In this document: one piece after another, positions 4,030-7,490 of the stretch
How positions within the stretch are numbered: the stretch's first letter is position 1
How the letters are laid out: the number at the start of each line of letters is the position of its first letter
From: Gammaproteobacteria bacterium
GTDB taxonomy: Bacteria > Pseudomonadota > Gammaproteobacteria > UBA12402
Assembly (NCBI GenBank): GCA_028282395.1
Contig: JANQHY010000146.1
Span: forward strand, 1-7,490
Direction: 5' to 3'
Length of the DNA stretch: 7,490 bases
The notes under the pieces: model-generated
What the model was told of the DNA's origin: nothing
Databases searched by the model: none
What the model saw: the letters and a program-made list of their open reading frames with translations, nothing else
Translations under genes and position numbers: made by a program

Positions 4030-7000
4030 ATGCAAACTGTTTCCAATACTATCAAAAAACGGTTTCGTAAGAATTTTGGTAAATTACCAACCGTTATGCA
4101 GCCCCCGGCTTTATTGAAGGTACAGATTGACTCCTATAATAATTTTTTACCTTTGAATGCTTCACCTAAGGAGCGTGAACAGGGTGGAGTTCATGCGGTT
4201 TTTAGCTCAGTTTTTCCTATTGAGAGCTATTCGGGTAATGCCAGACTTGATTATATTGACTATGAGTTGGATGAGCCACTATTTGATGTGACAGAGTGTC
4301 GCTCACGTGGATTAACTTATGGTGCACCGCTACGTATTAAAACGCGTCTCACCCTCTATGATAAAGAGAGCACAGCAAGCAATCGTAAAGTAAAAGATAT
4401 TAAAGAGCAGAAAGTTTATATTGGCGACCTTCCTCTGATGACAGAGTTTGGTTGTTTTGTTATTAATGGTACGCCTCGCGTTATTGTATCGCAATTACAC
4501 CGCTCGCCTGGTGTCTTTTTTGATCATGACCGTGGTAAATCGCACTCTTCTGGTAAATTACTTTTCTCAGCACGTATTATCCCTTATCGTGGTTCCTGGC
4601 TCGATTTCGAATTTGATATAAAAGATAATATTGCTATCCGTATTGATCGTCGACGTAAACTACCCGCGACAATTCTATTACGTGCGTTAGGCTATAGTGT
4701 TGAAGAGATACTAGAGCTATTTTATGATAATAACCTCTACCATATTAATAAAGATGGAGCATTTATTCTTGATTTAATAGCGGAAAGATTGCGTGGAAAT
4801 ATATCAGCATTCACCATTAAAGATGGTAAAAATGTCATTGTTGAGGAGGGTCGACGGATTACTATTCGTCATACCCGTGCGATAGAGAAAGCAAATATTA
4901 AAACATTAGAAGTTCCAGCGGATTACTTATTAGACCAACGCTTGGCGAAAGCGGTAATTGATCAATCAAGTGGCGAAGTATTAGCGGAAGCAAATAGTGA
5001 ACTAACGTCGGAGCTGTTAGAGAAATTTAAAGAGGCAGGTGTTGAGAGTTTTGAAACACTTTATGTCAATGACTTTGATCGCGGTTCCTATATTTCAACG
5101 ACTTTAGATGTTGATCCAACGCGGACAGAGCTTGAAGCATTGGTAGAAATTTATCGCATGATGCGTCCTGGTGAGCCACCGACTAAAGAGGCTGCTGAGA
5201 ATCTATTTAAGAACCTCTTTTTCACCGAAGGGCGTTATGATCTTTCTGCAGTAGGGCGGCTGAAATTTAACCGCCGTGTTGGCCGAGATAACAATGAAGG
5301 GCCGAATACACTGAGCAAAGAGGATATTGTCGATGTATTAAAAGTATTGATTGCTATTCGTGATAGTAAAGATACAGTTGATGATATTGATCACTTGGGT
5401 AACCGACGTGTACGTAGTGTTGGTGAGATGCTTGAGAATCAATTCCGTATCGGTTTAATGCGTGTTGAGAAAGCAGCCAGAGAGCGTTTAAGCTTAGCGG
5501 ATTCTGACAACCTGATGCCTCAGGATTTAATTAATGCCAAGCCGATTTTCTCTGCTGTGAAAGAGTTTTTTGGCTCAAGTCAGTTGTCGCAATTTATGGA
5601 TCAGGTCAATCCACTTTCTGAAATTACCCATAAGCGGCGTATTTCAGCACTAGGTCCTGGGGGCTTAAACCGTGAACGTGCTAGCTTTGAGGTGCGTGAT
5701 GTTCACCCAACTCACTATGGACGAATGTGTCCGATTGAAACACCTGAGGGACCAAATATTGGTTTGATTAACTCATTGGCGGCGTACGCTAAAATCAACC
5801 ACCACGGTTTTATTGAAACGCCTTATCGCCGTGTCAAAGACGGTAAAGTTTCTGATGAAATAGTCTATCTATCAGCTATTGAAGAGGGGCTGTATATGAT
5901 TGCCCAGGCGAATGCCGCAGTTGATAGTAAGAATAATTTAACAGATGAACTGGTTCCTTGCCGATTTAAGAGTGAATTTACCTTTAGCACTGTTGATAAA
6001 GTCGAATTTATTGATGTATCGCCGAAACAGATTGTCTCGGTGGCAGCATCATTAATTCCTTTCCTTGAGCATGATGATGCTAACCGGGCATTGATGGGTT
6101 CAAATATGCAACGCCAAGCAGTGCCAAACATGCATGCGGAAAAACCGTTAGTTGGTACAGGTATGGAGCGTACTGTCGCAGCGGACTCCGGTGTTGTTAT
6201 GGTAGCTAAGCGCGGAGGTATTGTTGAAGCAGTTGATGCAACGCGTATTGTTGTGCGTGTTAACGAAGATGAAATGGCAGGTGATGAAGTTGGTGTAGAT
6301 ATTTATAATCTAACTAAGTACTCGCGCTCAAATCATGACACTTGCATTAACCAACGGCCTATCGTTAAACAGGGCGAACATATTGCTAAAGGCGATATTT
6401 TGACTGATGGTCCCTGTGTAGATCTGGGTGAGTTAGCATTGGGGCAGAACTTATTAGTCGCCTTCATGCCGTGGAATGGCTATAATTTTGAGGATTCGAT
6501 TCTTATTTCAGAGCGCGTTGTTCAAGAAGATCGTTACACGACTATTCATATTCAAGAGTTAACCTGTGTTGCACGTGATACCAAATTAGGTGCAGAGGAG
6601 GTCACTGCTGATATTCCTAACGTTGGTGAAGCGGCACTCTCTAAACTGGATGAAACCGGTATTGTTTATATTGGTGCCGAGGTAAAAACGGGTGATATTT
6701 TGGTTGGTAAAGTAACACCAAAAGGTGAAACACAACTAACGCCAGAAGAGAAATTATTGCGTGCCATCTTTGGTGAGAAAGCGCTAGATGTCAAAGACAC
6801 TTCATTACGTGTACCAACTAGTGTCAGTGGTACCGTTCTTGATGTTCAAGTCTTTACCCGCGATGGTGTGAAAAAAGATAGCCGTGCACTGAAAATTGAA
6901 GAGGAGCAGTTGCTTAAAGTACGTAAAGATCTTGATGATGAACAGCGTATTTTTGAAAATGGCCTCTACTCACGTGTTGAAAGTCTATTATTGAATCGTG

Positions 7001-7490
7001 TTGCTGCGGGTGGTCCAAGCGGATTAAAAGCGGGTGGTAAAATTACCAAAGATTACCTTGCTAAACTGCCGAAACAGCAATGGTTTGAGATTCGCCTTAA
7101 GAATGATGAGTTAAACAAAACATTAGAAGCTTCTCATAACCGATTGAAATCATTTCATAAAGAGTATGAGGCAAAATTGAAGCGCCATACGGATAAAATT
7201 GTTGCAGGCGATAATCTTGCTCCGGGTGTGCTGAAAGTCATTAAAGTTTATTTGGCAGTCAAGCGCTGTATTCAGCCTGGTGATAAGATGGCAGGTCGTC
7301 ATGGTAACAAAGGTGTGATTTCACGCGTGGTACCAGTCGAAGATATGCCCTTCCTTGAGGATGGCACGCCGGTTGATATTGTTCTCAATCCATTAGGTGT
7401 ACCATCACGGATGAACATTGGGCAGGTATTGGAGACACACCTAGGCTGGGCAGCAAAAGCACTCGGCGGTAAAATTGCCGGGCTCTTGAA
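4030..7490 (+). CDS. rpoB: DNA-directed RNA polymerase subunit beta (partial, 3' end missing)
   Basis: RpoB is the beta subunit of RNA polymerase. The frame is open without interruption for 1,153 codons plus two bases to the window edge, about 86% of the usual 1,342-residue gammaproteobacterial length. The start ATG follows TAGAGGT (4017-4023) by six bases, with an in-frame TGA just upstream. Visible landmarks are RSPGVFFD in the N-terminal lobe, the rifampicin region at about residues 515-545 ([20 protein letters not shown]), [12 protein letters not shown] at 569-580, NMQRQAVP near 692-699, the active-site NGYNFEDSI with Glu821 and Asp822, the flap region after [14 protein letters not shown], and [12 protein letters not shown] at 1084-1095. 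The C-terminal anchor and clamp part is missing. rpoC is expected next. Odd points: Val526 in the rifampicin region and Cys1080 beside the catalytic Lys1078. Confidence 0.98.
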   Translation, partial: MQTVSNTIKKRFRKNFGKLPTVMQPPALLKVQIDSYNNFLPLNASPKEREQGGVHAVFSSVFPIESYSGNARLDYIDYELDEPLFDVTECRSRGLTYGAPLRIKTRLTLYDKESTASNRKVKDIKEQKVYIGDLPLMTEFGCFVINGTPRVIVSQLHRSPGVFFDHDRGKSHSSGKLLFSARIIPYRGSWLDFEFDIKDNIAIRIDRRRKLPATILLRALGYSVEEILELFYDNNLYHINKDGAFILDLIAERLRGNISAFTIKDGKNVIVEEGRRITIRHTRAIEKANIKTLEVPADYLLDQRLAKAVIDQSSGEVLAEANSELTSELLEKFKEAGVESFETLYVNDFDRGSYISTTLDVDPTRTELEALVEIYRMMRPGEPPTKEAAENLFKNLFFTEGRYDLSAVGRLKFNRRVGRDNNEGPNTLSKEDIVDVLKVLIAIRDSKDTVDDIDHLGNRRVRSVGEMLENQFRIGLMRVEKAARERLSLADSDNLMPQDLINAKPIFSAVKEFFGSSQLSQFMDQVNPLSEITHKRRISALGPGGLNRERASFEVRDVHPTHYGRMCPIETPEGPNIGLINSLAAYAKINHHGFIETPYRRVKDGKVSDEIVYLSAIEEGLYMIAQANAAVDSKNNLTDELVPCRFKSEFTFSTVDKVEFIDVSPKQIVSVAASLIPFLEHDDANRALMGSNMQRQAVPNMHAEKPLVGTGMERTVAADSGVVMVAKRGGIVEAVDATRIVVRVNEDEMAGDEVGVDIYNLTKYSRSNHDTCINQRPIVKQGEHIAKGDILTDGPCVDLGELALGQNLLVAFMPWNGYNFEDSILISERVVQEDRYTTIHIQELTCVARDTKLGAEEVTADIPNVGEAALSKLDETGIVYIGAEVKTGDILVGKVTPKGETQLTPEEKLLRAIFGEKALDVKDTSLRVPTSVSGTVLDVQVFTRDGVKKDSRALKIEEEQLLKVRKDLDDEQRIFENGLYSRVESLLLNRVAAGGPSGLKAGGKITKDYLAKLPKQQWFEIRLKNDELNKTLEASHNRLKSFHKEYEAKLKRHTDKIVAGDNLAPGVLKVIKVYLAVKRCIQPGDKMAGRHGNKGVISRVVPVEDMPFLEDGTPVDIVLNPLGVPSRMNIGQVLETHLGWAAKALGGKIAGLL

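Noticed and set aside
5865..6131. An 88-residue open frame on the - strand inside rpoB
   Set aside because: It is antisense to a continuous, conserved RpoB frame and no homology is visible.
4030..7490. A possible frameshift or stop in rpoB
   Set aside because: I translated the frame through to the edge and found no stop; conserved motifs occur in order throughout, so the gene is intact as far as it is seen.
1..7490. Mobile element, CRISPR array, phage or defence genes
   Set aside because: All coding space is taken by housekeeping genes in a conserved order. No transposase, integrase, spaced repeats or target-site duplications were seen.

Overview
The window is the conserved bacterial secE-nusG-rplKAJL-rpoBC region, the translation and transcription cluster, and every gene lies on the + strand. 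Order: 3' end of an EF-Tu gene (tuf), tRNA-Trp(CCA), secE, nusG, rplK (L11), rplA (L1), rplJ (L10), rplL (L7/L12), and the first 1,153 codons of rpoB, which runs off the right edge. The proteins resemble E. coli-type gammaproteobacterial sequences closely: the SecE WPT motif, the Nus[15 protein letters not shown] block and the RpoB rifampicin region are nearly letter-for-letter. The tuf / tRNA-Trp / secE arrangement is also common in Gammaproteobacteria. Codon use is moderately AT-rich (many TTA, ATT, GAT and AAA codons). I place it as a gammaproteobacterium of fairly low GC and cannot name a genus.

Region by region: 1-103 ends tuf. 161-236 is a complete tRNA with encoded CCA. 289-1281 holds secE and nusG, packed 3 nt apart. 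1282-1416 is a leader with a weak promoter candidate and a hairpin that could be the L1 autoregulatory site. 1417-2561 is rplK-rplA, overlapping by one base. 2562-2843 is the longest non-coding stretch (282 nt); it contains a terminator-like hairpin and then a highly structured leader for rplJ. 2844-3809 is rplJ-rplL. 3810-4029 contains a long imperfect hairpin followed by six Ts (probable attenuator), a second hairpin, and a 55-codon small ORF of unknown reality. rpoB starts at 4030.

The genes together supply a tRNA, the last part of EF-Tu, an essential SecYEG translocon subunit, the NusG elongation factor, the L11/L1 and L10/L12 stalk proteins and the RNA polymerase beta subunit. L1 and L10 are the known autogenous repressors of their operons in E. 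coli, and an attenuator between rplL and rpoB normally lowers polymerase expression relative to the very abundant L7/L12. The structures seen between the genes fit that scheme.

I found no mobile element, CRISPR array, phage gene or new defence system. The coding content is ordinary housekeeping. The points worth a second look are the RNA structures in the three leaders, the small ORF laid across the rplL-rpoB attenuator, and a few residue changes in RpoB and L7/L12.
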